A DNA stretch of 64,000 nt. Source: Acidobacteriota bacterium (GTDB lineage: Bacteria > Acidobacteriota > Holophagae > Holophagales > Holophagaceae). Shown one piece after another: positions 1-8,370 of this stretch. Position numbers and translations under genes: made by a program. The notes beneath the pieces are model-generated. The model saw nothing but the letters and a program-made list of their open reading frames with translations, had not been told where the DNA came from and did no database searches. Position 1 is the stretch's first letter; each line of letters opens with the position of its first letter. The stretch is taken from NCBI GenBank assembly GCA_021794095.1, contig JAJYRN010000009.1:1-64000 (forward strand), written 5' to 3'.

Positions 1-172
1 TGCGCCTGAGTGCTTCAAGTGCCACGCGAACGGCGCCAACTCGGACCTGAAGCCCACCACTCCCGCCCCCACCGGCACCCAGCCCGGCTGCTTCAACAAC
101 ACCCTGTGCCACGGCACCAACATCACGGGTGGCGGACTGCCTGGCATGAAGCTTCCGGCAGACACCCACTGA
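1..172 (+). CDS. C-terminal end of a multihaem c-type cytochrome (partial)
   Basis: The frame is open from the left edge (codons begin at base 2) to a TGA at 170-172. It encodes the last 56 residues of a secreted cytochrome. A standard haem-binding CFKCH lies at 11-25. A second cysteine pair at 89-112 reads CFNNTLCH, with five residues between the cysteines instead of two. The gene lies 92 bases upstream of a decaheme lipoprotein on the same strand, so the two probably form an extracellular electron transfer operon. The rest of the gene is outside the window, so the family cannot be fixed. Confidence 0.7.
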   Translation, partial: APECFKCHANGANSDLKPTTPAPTGTQPGCFNNTLCHGTNITGGGLPGMKLPADTH

Positions 173-264
173 CGAAGGAGGTGGAAGATCGCCGATTGCT
201 TTCCAGCCCCAACCCCAATCAACAGTTTCCCCAGCAACATTTCCCACTCATAGGAGGACGACAC

Positions 265-2883
265 ATGAAGTCCATCTCCCTCAAACGGCTCGGCGGGCTG
301 GTTTTCGCCGCCGCAGTCACCTTCGCCCTGGTCGGGTGCAAGGGTGACTCGGGCCCCGCTGGCGCTGCCGGCACCAATGGCACCAATGGGACCAATGGGA
401 CCAACGGCACCAATGGGACCAACGGCACCAACGCCGCCATCACCATCAACGCCGCTCAGCTGACGCCGCAGGAGTGGGCCCAGCTTTCCCTGGACGGACA
501 GGTCACCGGTACCACCATGGGCGGCAAGCCCGTCGTGAACTTCACCGTGACCAACCAGAACGGCACCCCCGTCACCGGCCTCGGCTTCCAGACCTCCACG
601 GGGACCCTGGCCAACATGGCCTTTGTCATTGACAAGCTGGTGCCTGGGACGAATGGCAGCCCCAGCAAGTGGGTGAACTACTGCGTGTTCAGCGGCACCG
701 CGCTCCACGGTTCGAGCTGGGAGCAGAATGGAACCCTGGTGGACCATGCGGACGGAACCTACACCTACACCTATGCCACGGACGTGAGCCAGGTCCAGGC
801 GATGGCGGATGCCTATACGGGCTACGATGCCACCCATGTCGAGGCCGACCTGGGCGACCTGACCTACCAGCCCACGCTGACACATCGCATCGGCATCATG
901 GTGGGTGGGACCTCCCCGGTGGATTCCAAGACCTCCACGAAGCACACTGCCAATATCATCTACGACTTCATTCCTGCTACTGGCCAGCCCGTCGCCTCGA
1001 CAGATCCCGATCGGATCATGGTTGACTCCAACGCCTGCGCCAGCTGCCATAGCGAAGTGGCCTTCCATGGCGGCCGGATGACTGATGCTCGCTTCTGCGC
1101 AACGTGCCATACCGACCAGCGGAAGTACGGCACCACCGAAGCCACCGTGGATGCCAGTGGCAACTTCACGAGTGCGACCAAGCGCATCAATGACTATGCC
1201 GTGGCGAACCTCCCGATGATGATCCACAAGATCCACATGGGGGGCGAGCTCCTGAAGACTGGCTACAACTTCGACGGCATCAATTTCAGCGAGATCGGCT
1301 ATCCCCAGGATCAGCGGAACTGCACCAAGTGCCACTCTGGGGATGCCGCTGCCGTTCCGCAGCAGGACAACTGGAAGACCGCCCCCAGTCGCCTTGCCTG
1401 CGGCGCCTGCCACGACAACGTGAACTTCGCCACGGGCGCCAACCATGACGGCGGCACCCAGCTGGATGACTCCCTCTGCACCAGTTGCCACGGCGCCGCG
1501 GGCGTGCAGCTTGCCCATACGCCCCTGGTCGCCCCGAACTACACGGGCTTTGTCCCGGGCTCCCACACCAATGGTTCCTACATCGCCAGCGATCCGAGCA
1601 ACATTCCCGGCGCCCACCGTGTCACCTGGGATCTGAAGAGCGTCACGCTTGATGCCAGCAGCCACCCGGTGTTCACCTTCCGGTTCCTGGAAGACGGCCT
1701 GCGCAAGGACTTCAACGCCTCGACCGCTGCCTCCTTCTGGGACAACTACATCGGTGGCCCGTCCTTCTATGTGGCCATGGGCGTCCCCCAGGACGGCATC
1801 ACCACCCCCGCCGACTGGAACGTGACCTCGAACGTGTGGTTCCCCAATGTCTGGAACGGCACCCTGGCGACCAAGGCCACCCTGTCGGCCACGCCGGATG
1901 CGAATGGCTACTACACCCTGACCATGGTCGGCACGGTCGTTCCCGCGGGCGCCACCCACATCACGGGCGGCATCGGTTATGTCTACAGCTACTCCAGCCA
2001 GCCCCTCACCCAGACGGCGGTGCCCAAGTTCGGGAAAGTGGATTTCACCTACGATCCCACCACCAAGCTGGGCGGCCTGGCCGTGCCCGCACCCAACGTC
2101 TTCAAGGCTGCGGCCGTCACCGGGAACACCGCCCGCCGCGCCATCGTGGACAGCCAGAAATGCGATGCCTGCCACCATGCCCTGGGCATCTTCACCTCTG
2201 AAGTCTTCCACGCCGGTGAGCGCAACAGCGCCGAGACCTGCACCTTCTGCCACCACGCCAACTATGTGGGCGACCACGGCAGCGACGGCTGGGCGGACAA
2301 CGAGAAGGACATGATCCACGCCCTTCACGCCGCGCCCATCCGGAACAACTACTTCTCCTGGCAGGCCGCTAACGGTGCCACCTACTGGGCCACCACGTGG
2401 CCCGGCGGCGACGGCAACAGCATGCTGAACAACTGCGAGGCCTGCCACGTGGCGGGGTCGTACGACTTCAGCAATGCCACCAATGCCGCGGAAGTGCCGA
2501 ACCTCCTCTGGAGCACGGCGGCGATCGGAACCACCGCCACGAGCACCTTCGTCTTCACGCCGACCTCGGGCACCACGATCCCCACCGGCGCCAAGGTTGT
2601 GTCCCCCTTCGTTACTGCGGGCACGGCCTATGGGAACGCCTTCTCCTACAACCTGGCCACGGCCACAGCGACCCCGGCGGCGGGCACCACCCTGGTGCAT
2701 TCCCCCATCGCCTCGGCCTGCTTCGGCTGCCACGACAGCCAGATTGATATGGCCCACTTCCAGGGCAATGGCGGTTCGATCTACGCGCCGCGTGCCACGG
2801 CCTTTGCCAATGTCGAGCAGTGCCTCATCTGCCACGGCCCCGGCAAGGTTGCGGACATCAAGGCTGTCCACATGAACTTCTAG
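265..2883 (+). CDS. OmcA/MtrC-family decaheme c-type cytochrome, outer-surface lipoprotein
   Basis: The 872-residue protein has a lipoprotein signal peptide with lipobox LVGC near residue 25, so it is predicted to be exported and lipidated. After a collagen-like GPAGAAG stretch come seven GTN tripeptides (bases 370-432), probably a flexible tether. Ten CXXCH motifs follow, five in the first half (CASCH, CATCH, CTKCH, CGACH, CTSCH) and five in the second (CDACH, CTFCH, CEACH, CFGCH, CLICH). That is the decaheme arrangement of OmcA/MtrC proteins, which pass electrons to extracellular minerals or acceptors. I chose ATG 265 because AGGAGG at 252-257 precedes it at ideal spacing and the signal peptide starts there; the open frame upstream to base 10 overlaps the preceding gene. 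A strong terminator follows. Confidence 0.93.
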   Translation: MKSISLKRLGGLVFAAAVTFALVGCKGDSGPAGAAGTNGTNGTNGTNGTNGTNGTNAAITINAAQLTPQEWAQLSLDGQVTGTTMGGKPVVNFTVTNQNGTPVTGLGFQTSTGTLANMAFVIDKLVPGTNGSPSKWVNYCVFSGTALHGSSWEQNGTLVDHADGTYTYTYATDVSQVQAMADAYTGYDATHVEADLGDLTYQPTLTHRIGIMVGGTSPVDSKTSTKHTANIIYDFIPATGQPVASTDPDRIMVDSNACASCHSEVAFHGGRMTDARFCATCHTDQRKYGTTEATVDASGNFTSATKRINDYAVANLPMMIHKIHMGGELLKTGYNFDGINFSEIGYPQDQRNCTKCHSGDAAAVPQQDNWKTAPSRLACGACHDNVNFATGANHDGGTQLDDSLCTSCHGAAGVQLAHTPLVAPNYTGFVPGSHTNGSYIASDPSNIPGAHRVTWDLKSVTLDASSHPVFTFRFLEDGLRKDFNASTAASFWDNYIGGPSFYVAMGVPQDGITTPADWNVTSNVWFPNVWNGTLATKATLSATPDANGYYTLTMVGTVVPAGATHITGGIGYVYSYSSQPLTQTAVPKFGKVDFTYDPTTKLGGLAVPAPNVFKAAAVTGNTARRAIVDSQKCDACHHALGIFTSEVFHAGERNSAETCTFCHHANYVGDHGSDGWADNEKDMIHALHAAPIRNNYFSWQAANGATYWATTWPGGDGNSMLNNCEACHVAGSYDFSNATNAAEVPNLLWSTAAIGTTATSTFVFTPTSGTTIPTGAKVVSPFVTAGTAYGNAFSYNLATATATPAAGTTLVHSPIASACFGCHDSQIDMAHFQGNGGSIYAPRATAFANVEQCLICHGPGKVADIKAVHMNF
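370..432 (+). repeat. Seven tandem 9-bp units encoding Gly-Thr-Asn
   Basis: Seven in-frame copies of GGSACCAAY encode (GTN)7 just after the lipidation site of the decaheme cytochrome. The copies differ only at third codon positions. In-frame 9-bp repeats can change number by slippage without breaking the frame, so the linker length may vary between strains (inference). Confidence 0.85.
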
Positions 2884-2924
2884 CGCTCCGGATTTCCGGA
2901 CGCAGAAGGTCACAAGCTCCACCG

Positions 2925-2963
2925 ATAACCCGGATGCCGCGAGGCATCCGGGTTATCTTCTTT
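2925..2963 (+). terminator. Rho-independent terminator after the decaheme cytochrome gene
   Basis: A perfect 14-bp inverted repeat (2925-2938 with 2943-2956) with loop GCGA is followed by CTTCTTTTC. It lies 42 bases after the cytochrome stop codon and closes the cytochrome operon. Confidence 0.88.
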
Positions 2964-3001
2964 TCGGGGCCCCTGGGCTCCGGATGCCTTCGAGGTTCTG
3001 C

Positions 3002-3346
3002 ATGTCCGCATTCCTGAAATCCGCACTTTCGACCCTCCTGCTGGGCAGCCTCATGCCCGCGGCCGCTCAGCCCCCGAAGCCCCGGGCGCGCCCGCACGTC
3101 AAGCGCCCCGCGCGGGTCCACCAGCTGGATATCAACACCGCCACCAAAGCCCAGTTGGCCAAAGTCCCGGGCCTCAACGAGACCCTGGCCGCGCAGATCA
3201 TCGCCCATCGCCCCTACCTCACCAAGGAACACCTGGTGCTCAATGGGGTGCTGCCGGAGCCCCTGTTCCTGTCCATCCGCGACCACCTCACCTGCGTACC
3301 GCCCGGCGTCCGGAAGGCCCCGACTCCGAAACCGGGCCGGAAGTAA
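3002..3346 (+). CDS. Secreted ComEA-like helix-hairpin-helix protein
   Basis: This 114-residue protein has a signal peptide (a hydrophobic stretch ending in PAAA-QPP near residue 22), a basic Pro/Arg linker, and an HhH region reading LDINTATKAQLAKVPGL, the signature of ComEA-type DNA-binding domains. ComEA proteins bind incoming DNA outside the membrane. Proteins with only the short HhH domain are common and their function is less certain. ATG 3002 is preferred over ATG 2984 because GAGG lies about eight bases upstream of it. The protein ends in a basic tail. No competence gene is adjacent. Confidence 0.75.
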   Translation: MSAFLKSALSTLLLGSLMPAAAQPPKPRARPHVKRPARVHQLDINTATKAQLAKVPGLNETLAAQIIAHRPYLTKEHLVLNGVLPEPLFLSIRDHLTCVPPGVRKAPTPKPGRK

Positions 3347-3372
3347 TCCCCCTGCTCACGCTGAGGGCTTCC

Positions 3373-3726
3373 ATGGCCGACCTGCCCGTGTTTGATCCCG
3401 CCCAGCTCCGCTCCCTGCTGGAGCTTGGGGCTGAGCCAGCCCTTATCCAAGAGCTGATCGGGCTCTACGAGGCCGATGCACCCGAACGGATCGCGGCCCT
3501 GGTGGGTGCGGCAGCGAGCGGCGATGCGGCTCGCCTCCTGGCGGAGGCGCACCACCTGAAGGGCTCGTTGGGCAACCTTGGGCTCGTCCGCTTCGCGGAA
3601 CTGGCCAAGGGCCTGGAGACCGCGGGGCGGGAAGGCTCCCTGGAAGGGGTGGCGGCGCTCGTGGCGGCCCTGCCAGCGGAACACACGGAGGGGCTGGCGG
3701 CGCTGAAGGCGGCCTTTCCAGGCTGA
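3373..3726 (+). CDS. HPt (histidine phosphotransfer) domain protein
   Basis: This 117-residue single-domain protein carries the HPt motif AHHLKGSLGNLG, with His60 as the expected phospho-accepting residue. HPt proteins relay phosphate between response-regulator receiver domains in multistep two-component pathways. No histidine kinase or response regulator is encoded nearby, so its partners lie elsewhere. The gene starts 26 bases after the HhH gene and converges on the MBL hydrolase gene, with four bases between the two stop codons. Confidence 0.85.
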   Translation: MADLPVFDPAQLRSLLELGAEPALIQELIGLYEADAPERIAALVGAAASGDAARLLAEAHHLKGSLGNLGLVRFAELAKGLETAGREGSLEGVAALVAALPAEHTEGLAALKAAFPG

Positions 3727-3730
3727 GGCG

Positions 3731-4492
3731 CTACCAATTCAGGCGCTCATCCTGGGCCAGCAGGCGGATCCGGGGATCCCCGATGGCGTTGAGCTGGGGC
3801 AGCATGATCGGTCGCTCGCCGGGCGTCAGGTGGTAGATGCACACGGGCACATCCCGGCGCAGTTTCTTTAGCTCAACGCCGAGCTTGGCGGGCGTCAGGT
3901 GCCTGGAGGCCTCCGCCAGCCAGGCCTGCTCGTTCGGGAAGCTGGCCTCGGTGATGACCAGACGGAGGTTCGGGGTGGCGTTGGCGATCTCCCAGATGCG
4001 ATCCGTCTCCGCCGTGTCGCTGGTGAACAGGAACGCATCGCGGCCATCCTCCACCAGATAACCCACGCAGGGCACCAGGTGGTTGACGCGGATGGGGGTC
4101 AGGCGGAGGCCGCACACCTCATAGACGTGCTCGGGTTCGATGCTGGTGTAGCGGATGGTGGGATCGTTGGGGCTGGGGATCACGCTGAAATCGGGCCAGA
4201 GTTCATCGTTGAACAGGTGGCGCCGCAGCACGTCGAGCGTTTCGGGGAGGGCGTGGATCTCCACCGGCTCCCGCGTATGGCCGAAGATGTTCTTGGTGAA
4301 GAACGGCAGGGTGCAGATGTGGTCCAGGTGCGAGTGGCTGATGAACACGTGCCGGATGCCGATCTGCTCGGCCACCGTGAGGGCGGGCGTGATCGAGCCC
4401 GCGTCGAGCGCCACACAGCCGTTGACGAGCAGCCCCGTCAGGCGTTCGCCCTCCGCTTCACCCCCGCTGCAGCCCAGGATCCGCAGTTCCAT
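3731..4492 (-). CDS. MBL-fold metallohydrolase resembling class II cyclic-nucleotide phosphodiesterases
   Basis: The 253-residue protein has the metallo-beta-lactamase zinc motif HSHLDH (His53, His55, Asp57, His58) near the N-terminus. The context FISHSHLDHICTLPFF resembles the signature of class II 3',5'-cyclic nucleotide phosphodiesterases. Further conserved elements are a TSDTAETD stretch in the middle and a YHLTPGE stretch near the end that supplies a late histidine. It has no signal peptide and is probably cytoplasmic. The MBL fold is secure. The cyclic-nucleotide substrate is inference; an RNase Z-like or other phosphodiesterase role is possible. Confidence 0.8.
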   Translation of the reverse strand: MELRILGCSGGEAEGERLTGLLVNGCVALDAGSITPALTVAEQIGIRHVFISHSHLDHICTLPFFTKNIFGHTREPVEIHALPETLDVLRRHLFNDELWPDFSVIPSPNDPTIRYTSIEPEHVYEVCGLRLTPIRVNHLVPCVGYLVEDGRDAFLFTSDTAETDRIWEIANATPNLRLVITEASFPNEQAWLAEASRHLTPAKLGVELKKLRRDVPVCIYHLTPGERPIMLPQLNAIGDPRIRLLAQDERLNW

Positions 4493-4521
4493 GGTCCCTC
4501 GGAAATGGAGCCATCATAGCA

Positions 4522-4547
4522 AAGGAGGCGCCGGAAGGCGCCTCCTT
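4522..4547 (-). terminator. Terminator-like hairpin after the barrel protein gene
   Basis: An 11-bp perfect inverted repeat (4522-4532 with 4537-4547) has the loop GGAA. Read on the minus strand it is followed by only TTTGCT, so the U-tract is short. It lies between the stop of the barrel protein gene at 4565 and the start of the MBL gene at 4492. Confidence 0.6.
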
Positions 4548-4564
4548 CCAGAAGGAGCGTAGGG

Positions 4565-5149
4565 TCAAAACCGGATGCCGCCGTAGAGCCCGACCTGCAG
4601 CTTGGGCGCAAAGGATTTCAGGATGTCCTCGGAGGTCAACGAGTCGTTATAGCTCTTGGTGGTCAGGGGGGCGGCCACTTCCAGGCCGATGAAGGGCTTC
4701 ACCAGGGGGGTGGGGAAGGCATAGCCCACGTTGACCCGGGCCCAGGGGCGGCCATAGGTGGTGGTGTTACCGAAACCAGTGATCTTCTCGGAACGGTATT
4801 CCACCCCGGCGCCCACGGCCACAAGGGCCTTGAAGTTGAACATGGCACCCACGCCCCAGTACTCGTCGCCCAGCGAGGTGCCCGTGTTGGCTCCATTGAG
4901 CCTGATTTCGGTGTCCACCTTGGGCTGGTAGGCGAGCGTGACCTGGAACAGGGCCGGGCCCAGATCAAAGAAGGAGTAGCCGAAACGCCCGGCCACCACG
5001 GTCTTGTCCTGGGGTTCGACCTTGCCGGTGCCCAGCACGAAACTGCCGGTATTGCTGGGGTAGGCCTGCCGGGAGATGTTCAAGCCCAGCTCGTAGCTCT
5101 GGGCGGCCAAGGGAACCGCGATGAGGAGGGGCAGCAGGATCTTTTTCAC
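4565..5149 (-). CDS. Predicted outer-membrane beta-barrel protein
   Basis: The 194-residue protein starts with a signal peptide (VKKILLPLLIAVPLAAQS). The rest shows alternating polar and hydrophobic strands rich in Gly, Tyr and Phe, and it ends in GLYGGIRF with a terminal Phe. That is the usual C-terminal signal for outer-membrane insertion. GTG 5149 is preferred over the ATG at 5179 because GGAG lies six bases upstream and the signal peptide then starts with the basic KK. No specific family is recognised. It is divergent from the TPR gene, so the 83 bases between them should hold both promoters. Confidence 0.75.
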   Translation of the reverse strand: MKKILLPLLIAVPLAAQSYELGLNISRQAYPSNTGSFVLGTGKVEPQDKTVVAGRFGYSFFDLGPALFQVTLAYQPKVDTEIRLNGANTGTSLGDEYWGVGAMFNFKALVAVGAGVEYRSEKITGFGNTTTYGRPWARVNVGYAFPTPLVKPFIGLEVAAPLTTKSYNDSLTSEDILKSFAPKLQVGLYGGIRF

Positions 5150-5232
5150 GGGCGTCTCCAGGGGGAGGGACAGGAACATCCTACCGGATCTGGGGCCATG
5201 GCCTGAAGCATTGATTGCTACCCTTTTCCTCT

Positions 5233-6276
5233 ATGCGGGCCTCGTTGCGTTTCCTGCTCCTCGATGATTTCGATCCGGATACTGGGGATCTGGCCCTGCG
5301 CGTGGCGTTCCAGCCGGCAGCGGGGGACGGGCTGGAGCTTCTGCGCCTGCATCTGCATCTGGGGCGCGCCGGGAATGCCCTGGAGCCCCTGGCCCGCGAG
5401 CTGCGGACCCACGTGCAGATGCCCGTGCCGCCGCTCTGGGATCGGGGCCTCAAGACCATCATCCATGCGGTGGAGGAGGATCTGGCCGGGCCCGAAGGCC
5501 GCCAGCCCCTCCGCTACCTGTGGGTGAAGACCCAGGTGCTCCACCCTACGGATGCCGCCCGCTGTACGCCGGGCCACGCGGTGCCGCGCCAGGTGGATAT
5601 TCTCCGTGACTGGGCGCGGCGGCTGGATCAGGAGGGACAGGCGCTACGGGCGGCCGAGATCCTGGATCGCCTGCTCCTGCTGGCACCCCGCGACCAGGCT
5701 TCCCTGTCGTACCTCGCGTCGTTCTTTCGCTTCCAGGGTATGGCGGAGGAAATGGCTTCGGCCGCTGAGCGCTGGCTCAAGACGGAACCCGCCAGCGCCG
5801 AGGCCCGCCTTCGGCTCGGCGAGGCCATGCTTCGCCTGGGCCGGGCCCAGGAAGCCCGGAATGCCTTCGAGGCGGTCCTGAAAGCCCACCCGGTCCATCT
5901 GCTGGGGCATCTGGGCATGGCCCAGGCCCTGGCCCTGCTGGGCGGGAATCCCTTCCCGCACCTGGATGCCGCCCAGGAACTGGATCCCGCCGCCACGGCT
6001 TCGGTGCTGCGGGAGACCTTCGACTACCATCTGCTTGCCCCGCCCGCCGGGGAACAGGTCTATCCGGTAGAGGACTTGCCTGGGCTGCTGGGGGTGTCCG
6101 GCGCGGAGATCCAGGACTACATCCGCTTCCTCGGATTGCCCGGGACCGGGCCTGGCGGCACCGTCCGCGAATCGGAATTGGCACGCTGGGCCGGGGTAAT
6201 GAACCGCTACGCCCTGTTGCCCGGAGGCCTGCACTGGTCCGCCCCCACGCCCAGGCACCTGCCGGAACTGGCCTGA
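5233..6276 (+). CDS. TPR-repeat protein of unknown function
   Basis: The 347-residue cytoplasmic protein has tetratricopeptide-like helices in its middle (roughly residues 125-260), for example AAEILDRLLLLAPRD and EARLRLGEAMLRLGRAQEA. The N-terminal 120 residues (a LRFLLLDDFDPDTGDL stretch onward) and the C-terminal segment have no recognised domain. TPR domains mediate protein-protein contacts. The partner cannot be told from context: a barrel protein is divergent upstream and purC follows 29 bases downstream. Confidence 0.75.
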   Translation: MRASLRFLLLDDFDPDTGDLALRVAFQPAAGDGLELLRLHLHLGRAGNALEPLARELRTHVQMPVPPLWDRGLKTIIHAVEEDLAGPEGRQPLRYLWVKTQVLHPTDAARCTPGHAVPRQVDILRDWARRLDQEGQALRAAEILDRLLLLAPRDQASLSYLASFFRFQGMAEEMASAAERWLKTEPASAEARLRLGEAMLRLGRAQEARNAFEAVLKAHPVHLLGHLGMAQALALLGGNPFPHLDAAQELDPAATASVLRETFDYHLLAPPAGEQVYPVEDLPGLLGVSGAEIQDYIRFLGLPGTGPGGTVRESELARWAGVMNRYALLPGGLHWSAPTPRHLPELA

Positions 6277-6305
6277 TCCTGGGAAGATGGAAGGCCGAGG
6301 TTCCC

Positions 6306-7184
6306 ATGGCTGCGCTGCTCCAGACCGATCTGCCTTTCCCTTTGTTTCGCCGTGGCAAGGTGCGGGACGTGTACGACGTGGACGGCCGCCTGCTCATCGT
6401 GGCCACGGACCGCATCAGCGCCTTCGACTGCGTGATGCCCGAGGGTATCCCGGACAAGGGCCGCATTCTCACGGCGGTGGCCAGCTACTGGTTCGCGGCC
6501 ACGGAGGATCTGGTGCCCAACCATTTCCGCGGGGGCTCGGCCTGGCCCGAGGTTCTTGCGGCCCATGGCGCAGCGCTTGAGGGCCGGGCGGTGCTGGTGG
6601 AGAAGACCCACCCCCTTCCGGTGGAGTGCGTGGTACGCGGCTACCTCGCGGGCAGTGGCTGGAAGGAATACCAGGCCGGTGGAGCGGTCTGCGGCGTGCC
6701 CCTGCCGACTGGCTTGAAGCTCGCGGATCGGCTGCCGGAGCCCATCTTCACGCCCGCCAGCAAGGCGGAATCGGGCCACGACGAGAACATCTCCTTCGAA
6801 CGCATGGCGGCGATCGTGGGAACCGATCTGGCCGCGCGCCTGCGGGAGCTCAGCCTGGCGCTCTACCGCCGGGGCGCGGAGCTGGCGGCCCACCGGGGCA
6901 TCCTGCTGGCGGACACCAAGTTCGAATTCGGCCTCGCCGCCAACGGCGATCTGCTGCTCATTGACGAGGCGCTGACGCCCGACAGCAGCCGCTACTGGCT
7001 GGCCGATGCCTGGGTGCCGGGGCGCACCCCGCCGAGCCTCGACAAGCAGTTCCTGCGGGATTACCTGGAGGCCCTGCCGGACTGGAACAAGCAGCCCCCG
7101 GCGCCGCATCTGCCCGCCGAGGTCATCGAGGGCATCCGTGCCCGCTACCTGGATCTGGCGGGCCGGTTCGGCATCACGGTGTGA
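6306..7184 (+). CDS. purC: Phosphoribosylaminoimidazole-succinocarboxamide synthase
   Basis: PurC joins CAIR and aspartate with ATP to give SAICAR in purine synthesis. The 292-residue protein has the N-terminal RRGKVRDVYDVDGRLLIVATDRISAFD signature region, the VECVVRGYLAGSGWKEY segment and the DTKFEFG / DEALTPDSSRYW motifs of the longer PurC type, with typical length. The start ATG follows a purine-rich stretch. Its stop codon overlaps the 3' end of the convergent M16-like gene by 11 bases. Other purine genes are not adjacent; purM is about 33 kb away. Confidence 0.95.
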   Translation: MAALLQTDLPFPLFRRGKVRDVYDVDGRLLIVATDRISAFDCVMPEGIPDKGRILTAVASYWFAATEDLVPNHFRGGSAWPEVLAAHGAALEGRAVLVEKTHPLPVECVVRGYLAGSGWKEYQAGGAVCGVPLPTGLKLADRLPEPIFTPASKAESGHDENISFERMAAIVGTDLAARLRELSLALYRRGAELAAHRGILLADTKFEFGLAANGDLLLIDEALTPDSSRYWLADAWVPGRTPPSLDKQFLRDYLEALPDWNKQPPAPHLPAEVIEGIRARYLDLAGRFGITV

Positions 7185-8370
7185 CTCGAGCCCAGCGCAG
7201 GTTGGAGGGGGCCAGCCACTGGCGCAGGGCGGCCTGGAGCTGATCGGGCGTGACGGCGGCCACGGCTTCGGGCTGGGCGTCGTCGCCCAGGAGGTCGCGA
7301 ATATCCGCATCGAGCTGGGCTTCGGGATGGAGGGTGCGGAGCTGGCGTGTCCCAGCCCAGGCGGCCTTGGCCTGGTCCAGCCCGGCGGTCGTGACCCCCG
7401 CCGCCAGGATCTGCGCGAGCTGCGCCTGGAGGGCGGTCTGGGCCGCGGAGGCCGGGGAGCCAGCAGGCGGATTGGCGCGGAGCCGCAGGCTCCCACCTGG
7501 CGCGGGCGGCAGCCAGTACGGGGCCAGCGGGGGGCACCCGGCCAGCCAGAGGCGGGCCAGGTCGCGGAGGGCGGGAGCCAGGCCGGCGGGAGGCGGCGCC
7601 GCAGCTTCCACGCGAGGCACCATGCCCGGAACGTGGCGGTTGGCCGGGGGGGATCCGGCCCCGGGAGGGGCGCTGGGGGCGATCTGCGGAGTCGCGGGAG
7701 GCGCGGTCCAGGTGCCGAAGCTGAGCAGGACGAGGGCCTTGGCCTGCTCCAGGCCCAGATCCCCTTCAAGGGCCAGTACCGCCCGGTCCGGGCGCAGGAT
7801 CCGGCCCAGGAAGGTCTCCAGGTTCGCGAAGCTCAGGCGGCCCAGCCCCAGCTCGGTGGGCGCGGGTGGTCCCCCAAGCCGCAGGGCGCGCTCGAGGGCG
7901 CCGTGTGGCGTGGCCAGGGCCTGGGTTTCGGCTTGCCAGCAGGCCAGGCGCTCCGTTTCCAGGGCCTCGGGATCGAGTACCGGCCGGAGGATGCGATCCG
8001 CGAGGAGGCCCAGGGCCCGGTCCTGGTCGCGGTTCCGGCAGACCAGCTCCCAGGTGATGGCTCGGGCCGACAGGTGCCGGGTGAGCTGGATGCCGCCTTC
8101 GTCCAGCAGGCGATCGAAGGCCGTGGGGCCCAGGTGCCCGGCTTGGCCGCGGTCCATCATCCGCAGGGCCAGTTGGAGCAGACCCTCCTGTCCGGGGGGG
8201 ATATCGCCCGGGTGGAGCGCCACCCGCAAATGGACGCGGAACAGGGTCCGGGCGGGATCCTCGCGCAACGACAGGCGAAGCCCATCCGGCAGGGTGAAGT
8301 GACGCGCCGGAGCTTGGGCGTGGAGCAGGGCGGGCGCCAGCGCCAGGAGCGCGGCCAGGGCGGTTCTCAC
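7174..8370 (-). CDS. M16 peptidase-family protein lacking the zinc site (subunit 2)
   Basis: The 398-residue exported protein (signal peptide ending LLHAQ) has the M16 fold pattern: an N-terminal DGLRLSLREDP strand, a helical region, and an RPDRAVLALEGDL strand before the second half. Where an active M16 enzyme has HXXEH this protein reads GQEGLLQLALR, so no zinc ligands are present. It starts at a GTG that overlaps the upstream M16-like stop codon (GTGA), so the two proteins are translationally coupled and probably form a heterodimer. In known M16B pairs one subunit is usually inactive; here both look inactive. It converges on purC. Confidence 0.8.
   Translation of the reverse strand: MRTALAALLALAPALLHAQAPARHFTLPDGLRLSLREDPARTLFRVHLRVALHPGDIPPGQEGLLQLALRMMDRGQAGHLGPTAFDRLLDEGGIQLTRHLSARAITWELVCRNRDQDRALGLLADRILRPVLDPEALETERLACWQAETQALATPHGALERALRLGGPPAPTELGLGRLSFANLETFLGRILRPDRAVLALEGDLGLEQAKALVLLSFGTWTAPPATPQIAPSAPPGAGSPPANRHVPGMVPRVEAAAPPPAGLAPALRDLARLWLAGCPPLAPYWLPPAPGGSLRLRANPPAGSPASAAQTALQAQLAQILAAGVTTAGLDQAKAAWAGTRQLRTLHPEAQLDADIRDLLGDDAQPEAVAAVTPDQLQAALRQWLAPSNLRWARVTP

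Noticed and set aside
10-264. Longer start for the decaheme cytochrome
   Set aside because: The region overlaps the preceding gene's coding end, has no ribosome-binding site, and the signal peptide starts at 265.
219-449. Minus-strand frame with repeated Pro-Leu-Val units
   Set aside because: It is the complement of the GTN repeat and signal peptide of the cytochrome gene.
6207-7769. Minus-strand frame covering purC
   Set aside because: purC motifs are complete on the plus strand, and the antisense translation is low complexity.
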